From: an archaeon
Lineage (GTDB): Archaea; Asgardarchaeota; Hermodarchaeia; Hermodarchaeales; Hermodarchaeaceae
Length of the DNA: 7,625 nt
Reading direction: 5' to 3'
Assembly (NCBI GenBank): GCA_016550485.1
Contig: JABXGV010000001.1
Coordinates: forward strand, 1-7,625
The position numbers and the translations under genes were made by a program. Positions 1-6,211 of this stretch are shown piece after piece (positions within the stretch are counted from its first letter, which is position 1; every line of letters begins with the position of its first letter). Under the pieces are notes generated by a model. It saw nothing but the letters and a program-made list of their open reading frames with translations, was not told the DNA's origin and searched no databases.

Positions 1-789
1 GCAGAGCTCTGTTACAGTAACAGTCGCTTCACCCTTGGGTACTGGGTCTGTCGGTTTCACTCCGCAGACTGGGCAATCCTTGTTGCGGGAAATTGGGATC
101 AAGTGAAAGTCTAGAGTTTCGATTTCAAAGTAGAGAAGTTTATTCTCAAGCAGGGGTGGTTTTCCGAGGATAAGACGCAGGGCTTCATGAACCTGTAGAT
201 TCCCAATGACTCCCAGGATGGTAGGGTAGATTCCCACAGCTGCGCAGGTTGGTTGGTTATCATCAACATTTCCTAGAAAGCATTCCAAGCAGGGGGTCTT
301 GCCAGGTACAATAGTAGTGACATTCCCTGCTGAAGCTAGAGCGCCTCCAAAAACAAAGGGGATGTTATGCTTTACACAGGCTCGATTTAGGATGTATCGA
401 GGTGCGAACCTATCGAGTCCATCTACTACAACCTCCACTCCTTTCACCATTCGTTCTGCAGTTGCCTCTGTAACAGATAACGCCATTGCTTCTATTGTAA
501 CATCAGGATTTTGGACCTGTAACCGTCGCTGAGCAACCTCAACTTTGGGAAGACCGATATCTTTCTCTGTGTAGAGATGTTGGCGCTGTAGATTCGATAA
601 TTCAACGATATCCCGATCCACGATGCGTATTTGACCTACACCAAGTGAAGCCAATTGTAGCGCTGAAACGCAGCCAAGCCCTCCTACGCCTACAACTGCA
701 ATTTTAGCTTGGCGTACACGTCGTAAGCCCTCTTCCCCAACATCGGAGAGTACGGTAAACCTGCTATATCTTGTGTCTCGGTCAGACAC
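1..789 (-). CDS. ThiF/MoeB/HesA-family E1-like adenylyltransferase (C-terminus cut by window edge)
   Basis: This gene is open at the left edge; I read 263 codons from GTG at 789 down to position 1. The family adenylates the C-terminal glycine of ubiquitin-like sulfur carriers (MoaD, ThiS, SAMP) for sulfur transfer or protein conjugation in the cytoplasm. Visible motifs are RYSRF at 7-11 (arginine finger), the nucleotide-binding GVGGLG at 34-39, DRDIVELSNLQRQ at 58-70 with R69, K82, and an acidic site around D123/D126. A Zn-binding pair CLEC lies at 167-170 and CPVC at 249-252. A probable catalytic Cys is C182 in TCAAVG. The GTG start is supported by AAAGGGAG (798-805) eight bases upstream. 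The gene lies 31 bases behind the coiled-coil gene on the same strand, so co-transcription is likely. MoeB and ThiF usually end soon after the second Cys pair; here the frame stays open, ending at the edge in VTVTELC. Which carrier it activates cannot be told. The family call is firm; MoeB versus ThiF versus UbaA is not. Confidence 0.93.
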   Translation of the reverse strand, partial: MSDRDTRYSRFTVLSDVGEEGLRRVRQAKIAVVGVGGLGCVSALQLASLGVGQIRIVDRDIVELSNLQRQHLYTEKDIGLPKVEVAQRRLQVQNPDVTIEAMALSVTEATAERMVKGVEVVVDGLDRFAPRYILNRACVKHNIPFVFGGALASAGNVTTIVPGKTPCLECFLGNVDDNQPTCAAVGIYPTILGVIGNLQVHEALRLILGKPPLLENKLLYFEIETLDFHLIPISRNKDCPVCGVKPTDPVPKGEATVTVTELC

Positions 790-797
790 TAGGAAAA

Positions 798-805
798 CTC
801 CCTTT
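798..805 (-). promoter_or_regulatory. Shine-Dalgarno site deciding the GTG start of the ThiF-like gene
   Basis: On the minus strand the bases read AAAGGGAG, followed by eight bases and then GTG at 789-787. No ATG lies near this point in the frame, and the conserved RYSRF motif begins only six residues into the protein, so the GTG is well supported as the start. Confidence 0.65.
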
Positions 806-820
806 CTTCTGAATTAGGAA

Positions 821-2377
821 CTATGGTTCAGCTGTTTTTAGAGGACTAGCCATTGATTCAGTATTCATGGCCTCTTCGAAGATTTGACGTCCTTTCTCAG
901 TTACTTCAATCGAGGCTGAGGGCATTCCTCCCCCTGCTTGGCGGTGGATAATTACGAGCCCCTCCTCTTCTAGTTCTGAAAAGTGCCTGTCTAGCCATGC
1001 AGCGAGAGAGATTCCAGAGCTAGAACTATACCCAAGCTCTGCAGCTGAGCAGATATATTTGCCTTCCATAATAAAACTCGCTAGGCGTGTTAGGATTGTG
1101 TACAAGAGGTTTTTCTGTAGCAGAATATTACGAACTTTTTCACGGCTTTCCATCCATTGAAGCCGCTCTCGTACTTGGGTCAACTCGGCGATTTGTTCTT
1201 GTGTTTCGACCAATTGTTGCTGAGTTCTTTCTAGCTCCTGCTCCAACTGAACATTCTCTGCTTGGAGTAGCTTATTGACCTCTTCTAGCTTGGCCTTTTC
1301 CTCCAGCAGCTGAGATTCCCTATCAGCGGCCTGCAGTTCCTCAATTTTCCTTAGAGCATCTGCTAGCTGTTCCTCTAGTTCCGCTATGCGCTGAAGATGC
1401 GTGTCCCTCAGCTGAGTTAGTTCTTGGACCTGCTTCTCTAGCTCTGCTACTCGCTCTCCCCACCTGCCACCAGTCTGCTCAGTAGTAGCAAGCTGCTGCT
1501 TAACTTGTTCCAATTCTTGCTGTAACTGCTTGACTTGGTTTTCTAAGAGCTGTTTTTCCTCTTGTGAAGTGGCTAGCGCCTCGCTTATCTGTTGACGTTC
1601 GGCTTGTAATTCCCCGACCTGTTCTGATAAGGCTGCTGCCTGTGTTCCCTCCTTTTCTAGGGTTGCGACGCGTTCACGAGTCAGCAGTAAGTCTGCCTCC
1701 AAGACGGTGATTCGCTCTCTCGCCTGTTCCAGATGGGTTTCAAGAGGCTGGACTTGTTGAAGGGCAGCATCCCGCTCTTCAACGAGTTTACTAGCGCTCT
1801 TTCGCTCTTCCTCAAGCTGAGCTTCAAGTCCTTTTACCTTTGCTTCAAGTTCCTCAGCAGCCGCTCTCAGAGTATCAATTCTCTGCCCGTCTTGGGTTGA
1901 TTGTGCTTGAATTCGGCTTTGTAATTCTAGTATTTGAACGCGGGCTTCGGCAAGCTCTGCTTCCAGCTCCTTCTGAGATTTCTCCCTTGCTTCAATCTCT
2001 GCCTGAAGTTGACGTTGGCGGGCGTCCCGCTCTTCAGCGGTCATAGGTGTCCAAGCACCCAGCTCGTCCGCTGTGCCCGAAATCTCCGCTTTCTTCTGCA
2101 TAATTTCTCTAATCTTTTCGCGAGCCTGCTCGCCGAACCGCTTTGCCTCGGTCTTAACTCCTTCCTGAATACTATGCACTACTGGACCCGAAAGCCGCCC
2201 GAATCCAATAGCCTCCATCCGCTCCTCAACAAGATCCGCTAGGCTGAGCAGGCTTCGCTGTAAATCCTTCGTTAGCAAGTCAAGTGCCGAGATTAAATCC
2301 ATTGCAAGAGCATCAATTTGCCGTTTCAATGCCTCTGATTGTTGCCGACGGCTAGAAGCTTCATCAGTCATTATCAT
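821..2377 (-). CDS. Long coiled-coil protein with C-terminal winged-helix-like domain
   Basis: I do not recognise a named family. The 518-residue protein has three parts. Residues 1-110 are a mostly helical head (LKRQIDALAMDLISALDLL near 18-36). Residues about 112-410 are a near-continuous coiled coil rich in Glu, Gln, Leu and Arg with heptad spacing, broken at TGGRWGERV (302-310). Residues about 412-505 look like a winged helix: two helices, a candidate recognition helix in ISLAAWLDRHFSELEEEGLV (456-475), then a glycine-rich wing and EVTEKGRQIFEEAM. There is no signal peptide or membrane segment, so it should be cytoplasmic and probably a dimer. The winged helix suggests DNA or protein binding; this is inference. 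M3 (ATG at 2371) may be the real start, because the purine run GGATGGGATGATA fits it better in spacing than the first ATG. It is the first gene of a minus-strand pair with the ThiF-like gene and is divergent from the DUF59 gene. Confidence 0.88.
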   Translation of the reverse strand: MIMTDEASSRRQQSEALKRQIDALAMDLISALDLLTKDLQRSLLSLADLVEERMEAIGFGRLSGPVVHSIQEGVKTEAKRFGEQAREKIREIMQKKAEISGTADELGAWTPMTAEERDARQRQLQAEIEAREKSQKELEAELAEARVQILELQSRIQAQSTQDGQRIDTLRAAAEELEAKVKGLEAQLEEERKSASKLVEERDAALQQVQPLETHLEQARERITVLEADLLLTRERVATLEKEGTQAAALSEQVGELQAERQQISEALATSQEEKQLLENQVKQLQQELEQVKQQLATTEQTGGRWGERVAELEKQVQELTQLRDTHLQRIAELEEQLADALRKIEELQAADRESQLLEEKAKLEEVNKLLQAENVQLEQELERTQQQLVETQEQIAELTQVRERLQWMESREKVRNILLQKNLLYTILTRLASFIMEGKYICSAAELGYSSSSGISLAAWLDRHFSELEEEGLVIIHRQAGGGMPSASIEVTEKGRQIFEEAMNTESMASPLKTAEP

Positions 2378-2514
2378 CCCATCCGACTAGATGCTTATGC
2401 TATTGTTGAGTTGATGAAGCAGATAAGGTTTGCTCACCAATTCCTTATAGTAAACCCAAGACTTAAACATAGAGTAAAGCCTTGTCAGGGCATAATTTGC
2501 AGGAAAAAATCGCT
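2378..2514. promoter_or_regulatory. Divergent intergenic region with candidate archaeal promoters
   Basis: This 137-base stretch separates the head-to-head coiled-coil and DUF59 genes and must hold the promoters for both. For the plus strand, CTTATAG at 2444-2450 and CTTAAAC at 2462-2468 are TATA-like and would place transcription start about 25 bases further on, ahead of the SD-like AGGA at 2501-2504. For the minus strand only weak AT-rich elements are seen (such as CCTTATC, reading from about 2429). No clear operator palindrome or riboswitch fold is visible by eye. Confidence 0.4.
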
Positions 2515-2874
2515 ATGGACAAACAGGCAATAATTTCAGTACTTCGACGAGTTTTAGACCCAGAACACCCAATAAATATTGTTGATATGGGATTGGTCCG
2601 CCCAGAAGACATCACGATTACGGAGAGTGAAGTACAGGTGGAATTCACGCCAACAAGCCCGGTCTGCCCTATGGGCGCTGTAATTGGAATGCTCATTCGG
2701 AAGGCTCTGGAAGATGCATCCCCTGGGGTGCGTGTTGTTGTACGCCTAAAACCCGGTAGTCATTCACAAGAAGCTGCATATAACGGAATGATCAATGACG
2801 ACCAGCAATACCAGTCAACAATAGAGAAACTTGCCGCAGGCGGGCATCTAGACAGGCTTATTCTCAAAGAATAG
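2515..2874 (+). CDS. DUF59 / MIP18 / SufT-type Fe-S assembly protein
   Basis: This 119-residue protein matches the DUF59 (MIP18/PaaD/SufT) family, whose members help mature or deliver Fe-S clusters in the cytoplasm. Visible signatures are DPEHPINIVDMGLV at 15-28 (the family's DPE-P--VDLGLV pattern), a beta strand VQVEFTPTSPV, and CPMGAVIG from C51, the conserved cysteine thought to be functional. The following helix is MLIRKALEDASPGVRVVV. The C-terminal ~40 residues (about 80-119, SHSQEAAYNGMINDDQQYQ onward) extend the usual domain and are helical. I chose ATG at 2515 because the conserved domain starts right after it and AGGA lies ten bases upstream. A longer frame from TTG at 2482 adds 11 residues but has no good ribosome site. 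It is the first gene of the plus-strand run, 61 bases ahead of the peptidase. Family call is strong; the client protein is unknown. Confidence 0.9.
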   Translation: MDKQAIISVLRRVLDPEHPINIVDMGLVRPEDITITESEVQVEFTPTSPVCPMGAVIGMLIRKALEDASPGVRVVVRLKPGSHSQEAAYNGMINDDQQYQSTIEKLAAGGHLDRLILKE

Positions 2875-2918
2875 GTGTGTTGCCCTTTCCAGTATCCTTA
2901 TTCTCTGAAGCGGCATCT

Positions 2919-2928
2919 TTTCAAGGTT
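2919..2928 (+). promoter_or_regulatory. SD-containing TTTCAAGGTT motif before the peptidase gene
   Basis: The ten bases TTTCAAGGTT include the SD-like AAGG at 2923-2926, nine bases before ATG 2936. The same ten bases occur at 4389-4398 before the kinase gene. AAGG touches the TTG at 2927, which argues against TTG as the start. Confidence 0.4.
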
Positions 2929-2935
2929 GAATGAT

Positions 2936-4348
2936 ATGAGGTCAAAGAGGCATAGTAAATGGGTCCTACTCTGCTGGGGACTGGTCGTATGGCTACTAGC
3001 TGCAGCTCCGGTGGTTACAAAAGAAAATCCCTTTGAGAGAACGGCATCCCTACACCTTGGTAATTATCGCTTCGGTTCACTAGCTTTAGATTCCGAGAAT
3101 AAGCGACCGCGCCAATTTACTGGCTCATGGATTTGGGAAGAATATCAGGACGCCCCAGGACCACTCCCTCATGATGATGTCCTCCATTGGGGGTCCAATC
3201 TGGGTCCCTTTCATAATTATTCCGAGATTGTAGTACACCTCAACGACTTAGTAGCTGACTTCTCTGAATACATATCCTTCTCAACGATTGGCGCCAGCAA
3301 TCACTCTCTACCAATACACTGCGCTGTTGTCACTGCTCCTGGCAGCTCTGAGAATCGTTTAGACTTCCTGGTAGTATCCCACCACCACGGACGGGAAGCA
3401 ATCACAGTAGAGAATGCGCTCTATCTTCTAGACTACCTATTGGCATACAAGGATACACCCGAGGTTATGCAAATACTAGAAAACTTCGTTATCTACCTTA
3501 TTCCAACATTGAATCCCGACACCCTTGGTATGATCCACATTAACCCGTGGCAGCGAAAGAACCTTCGCAGCGTCGATGAAGATGCGGATGGGCTCATAGA
3601 CGAGTGGGAAATTCAAGATGTGGATGGCGACTTCGAAGTAGAAGAGGCGTGGAATGGCTATGTCTTTGAAGGCATTGACTTAGATGCGGATGGGAAGATT
3701 GGGGAAGACCTGCCAGGTGGGGTTGATCTTAACAGAAACTACCCCACAGGGTGGGCTCAAGGTGTTTCAAACAACCGGTCTCAAATCTATCGTGGTACCG
3801 CACCCTTCAGTGAGCCAGAAACGCAGGCCATGCGAACTTGCATCGAGCTCTATGGGGCCAATTTGACGTTTGCGCTGTCGCTGCACAGTGGAATTGCGGC
3901 TTTACTCGCACCTTGGGCTTGTAACAGTACTACTCCCCAAGATGGAGAATTATTCGCCCTAATTGGTGAAGCAGTTCAGGAAGCCTCAGGCTATCCTTAC
4001 CGGCCCCCTGAAATGTTCTCATCAAGCTATGGAGTATGGGAGGACTGGCTACTCGATGAGTGGGGGATTCCCGCAATGACCTTGGAAACCTACGGCAACA
4101 GCTCCGCCTACATGGACTCGATTTGGGATTACTTCAACCCTTCAGCAAACAACACCATCCCCGTTTGTGAGCGGGTTTGGGATGCGTTTGTAGCGATTAC
4201 AGAGGTGTTATACAAGGAATTCTCCCCGCCAACGAGTTCACCACCGCCCGACTGGGGGGTCCTCACATTAGTTCTCATTGGTGGTGGAATTTGCTTAATA
4301 ACCCTCATCGTCCTGGTTATCTGGATACGGCGAAGGTTAGAGCGGTAA
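2936..4348 (+). CDS. Secreted, membrane-anchored M14 zinc carboxypeptidase-like protein
   Basis: M14 enzymes remove residues from peptide C-termini with one zinc ion. With ATG at 2936 the protein has 470 residues. It starts with a signal peptide: basic MRSKRHSK, hydrophobic core at about 9-24, then a polar stretch. The catalytic domain shows HHHGRE with zinc ligands H151 and E154, TLNPD at 192-195, WQRKNLRS (R207 resembling the Arg127 region of carboxypeptidase A), DLNRN with N266 and R267 for the substrate carboxylate, YRG..PFSEPET, zinc ligand H317 in LSLHSG, a candidate Tyr365, and the general base E384 in MTLETYG. All key residues are present, so it should be active. Between NPD and DLNRN lies an Asp-rich, EF-hand-like insert at about 212-260. 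The C-terminus has a Pro/Ser-rich linker, one membrane helix at about 440-464 and a basic tail RRRLER, so the enzyme is anchored facing outward. TTG at 2927 is an alternative start, but it abuts the AAGG site, which suits 2936 better. Confidence 0.92.
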   Translation: MRSKRHSKWVLLCWGLVVWLLAAAPVVTKENPFERTASLHLGNYRFGSLALDSENKRPRQFTGSWIWEEYQDAPGPLPHDDVLHWGSNLGPFHNYSEIVVHLNDLVADFSEYISFSTIGASNHSLPIHCAVVTAPGSSENRLDFLVVSHHHGREAITVENALYLLDYLLAYKDTPEVMQILENFVIYLIPTLNPDTLGMIHINPWQRKNLRSVDEDADGLIDEWEIQDVDGDFEVEEAWNGYVFEGIDLDADGKIGEDLPGGVDLNRNYPTGWAQGVSNNRSQIYRGTAPFSEPETQAMRTCIELYGANLTFALSLHSGIAALLAPWACNSTTPQDGELFALIGEAVQEASGYPYRPPEMFSSSYGVWEDWLLDEWGIPAMTLETYGNSSAYMDSIWDYFNPSANNTIPVCERVWDAFVAITEVLYKEFSPPTSSPPPDWGVLTLVLIGGGICLITLIVLVIWIRRRLER

Positions 4349-4388
4349 GTCTTATTTGAGTTGCCAACACAAGATATTGCACCTCTTG

Positions 4389-4398
4389 TTTCAAGGTT
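4389..4398 (+). promoter_or_regulatory. Second copy of TTTCAAGGTT before the kinase gene
   Basis: This exact copy of the motif at 2919-2928 carries AAGG at 4393-4396, five bases before ATG 4402. It may simply be a ribosome site in a similar context; a shared regulatory role is not shown. Confidence 0.35.
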
Positions 4399-4401
4399 CT
4401 A

Positions 4402-5880
4402 ATGGGAGGTTCTATATTGGCGGCAAAGCATAATCAACTGATTTGTGTAATCGATCTCGGAACTACTGGAAACCGGGCAGTCATCTTTGACCAAAATGGC
4501 CGCGAAGTTGCCATAGCGTATCGTGAATTCCCCACAGTAACAGAGGAACATGGTCAGTCGGAACAAGACTCGGAGGACTGGTGGCGAACAACTAGGGAAA
4601 CAATAAAAGACGCACTAGAAAAGGCGAAGGTAGACGCCAAAGCGATTGCTGCAGTCTCGGTGGTTACACAGCGAGCCACGCTAGTACCCCTCGATGCTCA
4701 AAGAAAGCCTCTGGCACGAGCAATTACATGGATGGACACGCGCATCTCTCCCTCTGCCGAGAAATTTGCAGAACAGGTCAAACAAAGGGTAAGTGTACGC
4801 CGGGCCCTTTGGATTAAAGACACTCAACCCAAGATATTCACTAAAACAGAAAAATTCGCGGTTCCCGACGCCTTTCTCTATCATCGCCTGTGTGGCGTCC
4901 TAGCATCCGATTTGTCAAACCACATTTATGGCATTCTCGATAGGCAGAGCCTAACGCTCTCAGAACCACTTGGCGAAGAACTAGGGCTACCAGTTTCCCT
5001 TTGGCCAGATATCGTAACATCGGGTACCATCATCGGTGAAGTCACACCAGAAGCAGCCAAGCAAACAGGTCTAGCAAAAGGCACCCTTGTTGTAGCGGGT
5101 GGAGGTGATCAGCAGTGTTCGGTACTAGGCTTAGGCGTACTAGAGCTGGGGATAGCCAAGGGCACAACAGGAACCGGAACCTTCATAGTGACGCCAGTCG
5201 AAAAGGAAACTAGGGACCCAATGGGTGTGCTATTCTGCAATCCCCATGTGCTACCCAATCAATGGGTGCTTGAAGGCGTGTTACCCGGCACTGGAGCTAT
5301 ACTTCGCTGGTTCAGAGACGAGTTTGGTCATGTAGAAAAAACAGTGGCTGAACGCGTTGGCCGGGACCCCTATGATGTAATCTGTGAACTAGCAGCCAAT
5401 GCCCCGCCTGGGTGTGATGGACTAGTACTCTTTCCCTTTTTCACCTTCAGCCTTGGAATCTTACACGGACTTGGATTCCAACATTCCCGAGCCCACATCG
5501 CTCGCGCAATACTGGAGGGTGCCGCATATGCTGGCCGCTTCATGATTGACACCTCATTCGGTGCAGGCGTCACAATAAACGAACTCCGGCTAGATGGAGG
5601 AGGGGCCCGATCAGCGCTGTGGCGGCAAATTCACTGTGATGTCGCAGGGAGACGAGCCCTCTACACTCAAGTCGATGAAGGGACCGCCCTCGGAGCCGCC
5701 ATTCTGGCATCACTTGGCACCAAAATCTACTCCAGTGTAGAAGAAGCAGTCAAAGCAATGGTGCATATCCGACAGGTACACACGCCTAATGAAGACCACA
5801 AAGAGACTTACGACAAACAGTATTCCAAATGGCAACAAATTCTTATGAGCAACCTTCAAGAAATCTTAAAACATGTCTAA
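4402..5880 (+). CDS. FGGY-family carbohydrate/polyol kinase, substrate unresolved
   Basis: FGGY kinases transfer phosphate from ATP to sugars or polyols in the cytoplasm. The 492-residue length is normal for the family. The N-terminal domain has the phosphate loop VIDLGTTGNRAVIFD (16-30), then EQDSEDWW (54-61), a substrate loop VVTQRATLVPLD (87-98) and ITWMDTR (108-114). The second domain has AGGGDQQ (232-238) with the probable catalytic base D236, then KGTTGTGTF (253-261), the adenine-site LDGGGARSALWRQI (397-410) and GTALGAAILA (427-436). Both halves of the active site are therefore intact. Glycerol kinase has NQRET and QDRR where this protein has TQRAT and MDTR, and the C-terminal ADP site resembles xylulokinase, so neither name is safe. 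The start is uncertain: ATG 4402 has AAGG five bases upstream, while TTG 4417 has a perfect GGGAGG seven bases upstream and would remove five residues. It sits 53 bases after the peptidase gene and just ahead of the EF-Tu-like gene. Confidence 0.93.
   Translation: MGGSILAAKHNQLICVIDLGTTGNRAVIFDQNGREVAIAYREFPTVTEEHGQSEQDSEDWWRTTRETIKDALEKAKVDAKAIAAVSVVTQRATLVPLDAQRKPLARAITWMDTRISPSAEKFAEQVKQRVSVRRALWIKDTQPKIFTKTEKFAVPDAFLYHRLCGVLASDLSNHIYGILDRQSLTLSEPLGEELGLPVSLWPDIVTSGTIIGEVTPEAAKQTGLAKGTLVVAGGGDQQCSVLGLGVLELGIAKGTTGTGTFIVTPVEKETRDPMGVLFCNPHVLPNQWVLEGVLPGTGAILRWFRDEFGHVEKTVAERVGRDPYDVICELAANAPPGCDGLVLFPFFTFSLGILHGLGFQHSRAHIARAILEGAAYAGRFMIDTSFGAGVTINELRLDGGGARSALWRQIHCDVAGRRALYTQVDEGTALGAAILASLGTKIYSSVEEAVKAMVHIRQVHTPNEDHKETYDKQYSKWQQILMSNLQEILKHV
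4404..4409 (+). promoter_or_regulatory. Strong Shine-Dalgarno site inside the annotated kinase N-terminus
   Basis: GGGAGG lies just after the first kinase ATG and seven bases before an in-frame TTG at 4417. This is better SD spacing and pairing than any site upstream of the ATG, so the real start may be the TTG, giving a protein beginning MAAKHNQLI. Confidence 0.5.
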
Positions 5881-5897
5881 AGAATACACGGTTACTG

Positions 5898-6170
5898 TTG
5901 GGAATTATCCTGAATGAAGAGCGACATGTACCAGTGGGAGAAGTCAGAAACTTCGATAGTGATATGGGTATGTGTGTCATAGAATTAACGGAACCCCTCC
6001 AAGTCGGAGATCGAATCGTCATTAAGGGGGCTACTACTGACTTTAAGCAGAAAGTAGAATCAATGCAGATTGACAAGGAGGATATAGCATCTGCTGAAGC
6101 TGGAAAGGTTATTGGACTCAAAGTCAAGGATAAAGTAAGTCCTGGAGATATTATATACCGAATAGAATAA
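5898..6170 (+). CDS. Small EF-Tu-domain-2-like beta-barrel protein; start uncertain, possible frameshift
   Basis: The core VPVGEVRNF, MCVIELTEPLQVGDRIVIKG, KQKVESMQID, GLKVKDKVSPGDIIYRIE matches the short beta-barrel found as domain 2 of translation factors and as stand-alone proteins of about 80 residues in many archaea. Their role is not established. The family domain begins at about 5928 in this frame. No good start exists: TTG 5898 and CTG 5910 lack a clear SD, GTG 5934 would cut straight into the domain, and ATG 5829 lies inside the kinase gene and adds unlikely residues. A well-placed ATG at 5914, with GGGA ten bases upstream and 33 bases after the kinase stop, is in the +1 frame. It would read MKSDMYQ and join VGEVRNF if one G were added near 5933-5936. 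This points to a one-base deletion, a sequencing error, or a non-canonical start. I give 5898 as a placeholder start; the stop at 6168-6170 is certain. It is probably co-transcribed with the kinase. Confidence 0.75.
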   Translation: MGIILNEERHVPVGEVRNFDSDMGMCVIELTEPLQVGDRIVIKGATTDFKQKVESMQIDKEDIASAEAGKVIGLKVKDKVSPGDIIYRIE

Positions 6171-6201
6171 GGGTCAACTATAGGTTAATAGAACAAATAC
6201 T

Positions 6202-6206
6202 GAGGT
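6202..6206 (+). promoter_or_regulatory. Shine-Dalgarno site for the nitroreductase gene
   Basis: GAGGT lies five bases before the first ATG (6212) and eight bases before the second (6215). The second spacing is closer to ideal, so translation may begin at the second Met; the difference is a single residue. Confidence 0.5.
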
Positions 6207-6211
6207 CGATT

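Noticed and set aside
299..532. Plus-strand open frame of 77 codons
   Set aside because: It lies antisense to the ThiF-like gene, whose motifs are clear on the minus strand, and its own translation has no recognisable domain.
1200..2050. Repeated short words such as cagctg and ctcttc that could look like a repeat array
   Set aside because: They follow from heptad Leu/Glu/Gln codons in the coiled coil; there are no regular direct repeats with unique spacers, so it is not a CRISPR array.
1087..2242. Several plus-strand open frames opposite the coiled-coil gene
   Set aside because: They are shadows of a Glu/Gln/Leu-rich coding strand, which tends to leave open antisense frames; they overlap one another and show no motifs or ribosome sites.
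2482..2514. TTG start extending the DUF59 protein by 11 residues
   Set aside because: There is no SD site before the TTG and the extension lies outside the conserved domain; ATG 2515 with AGGA upstream is preferred.
2463..2696. Minus-strand open frame overlapping the DUF59 gene
   Set aside because: The plus-strand DUF59 signature covers the same bases, so this is a shadow.
5829..5897. ATG 5829 as start of the EF-Tu-like protein
   Set aside because: It would overlap the kinase gene by 52 bases, has no SD site, and adds residues unlike the short beta-barrel family.
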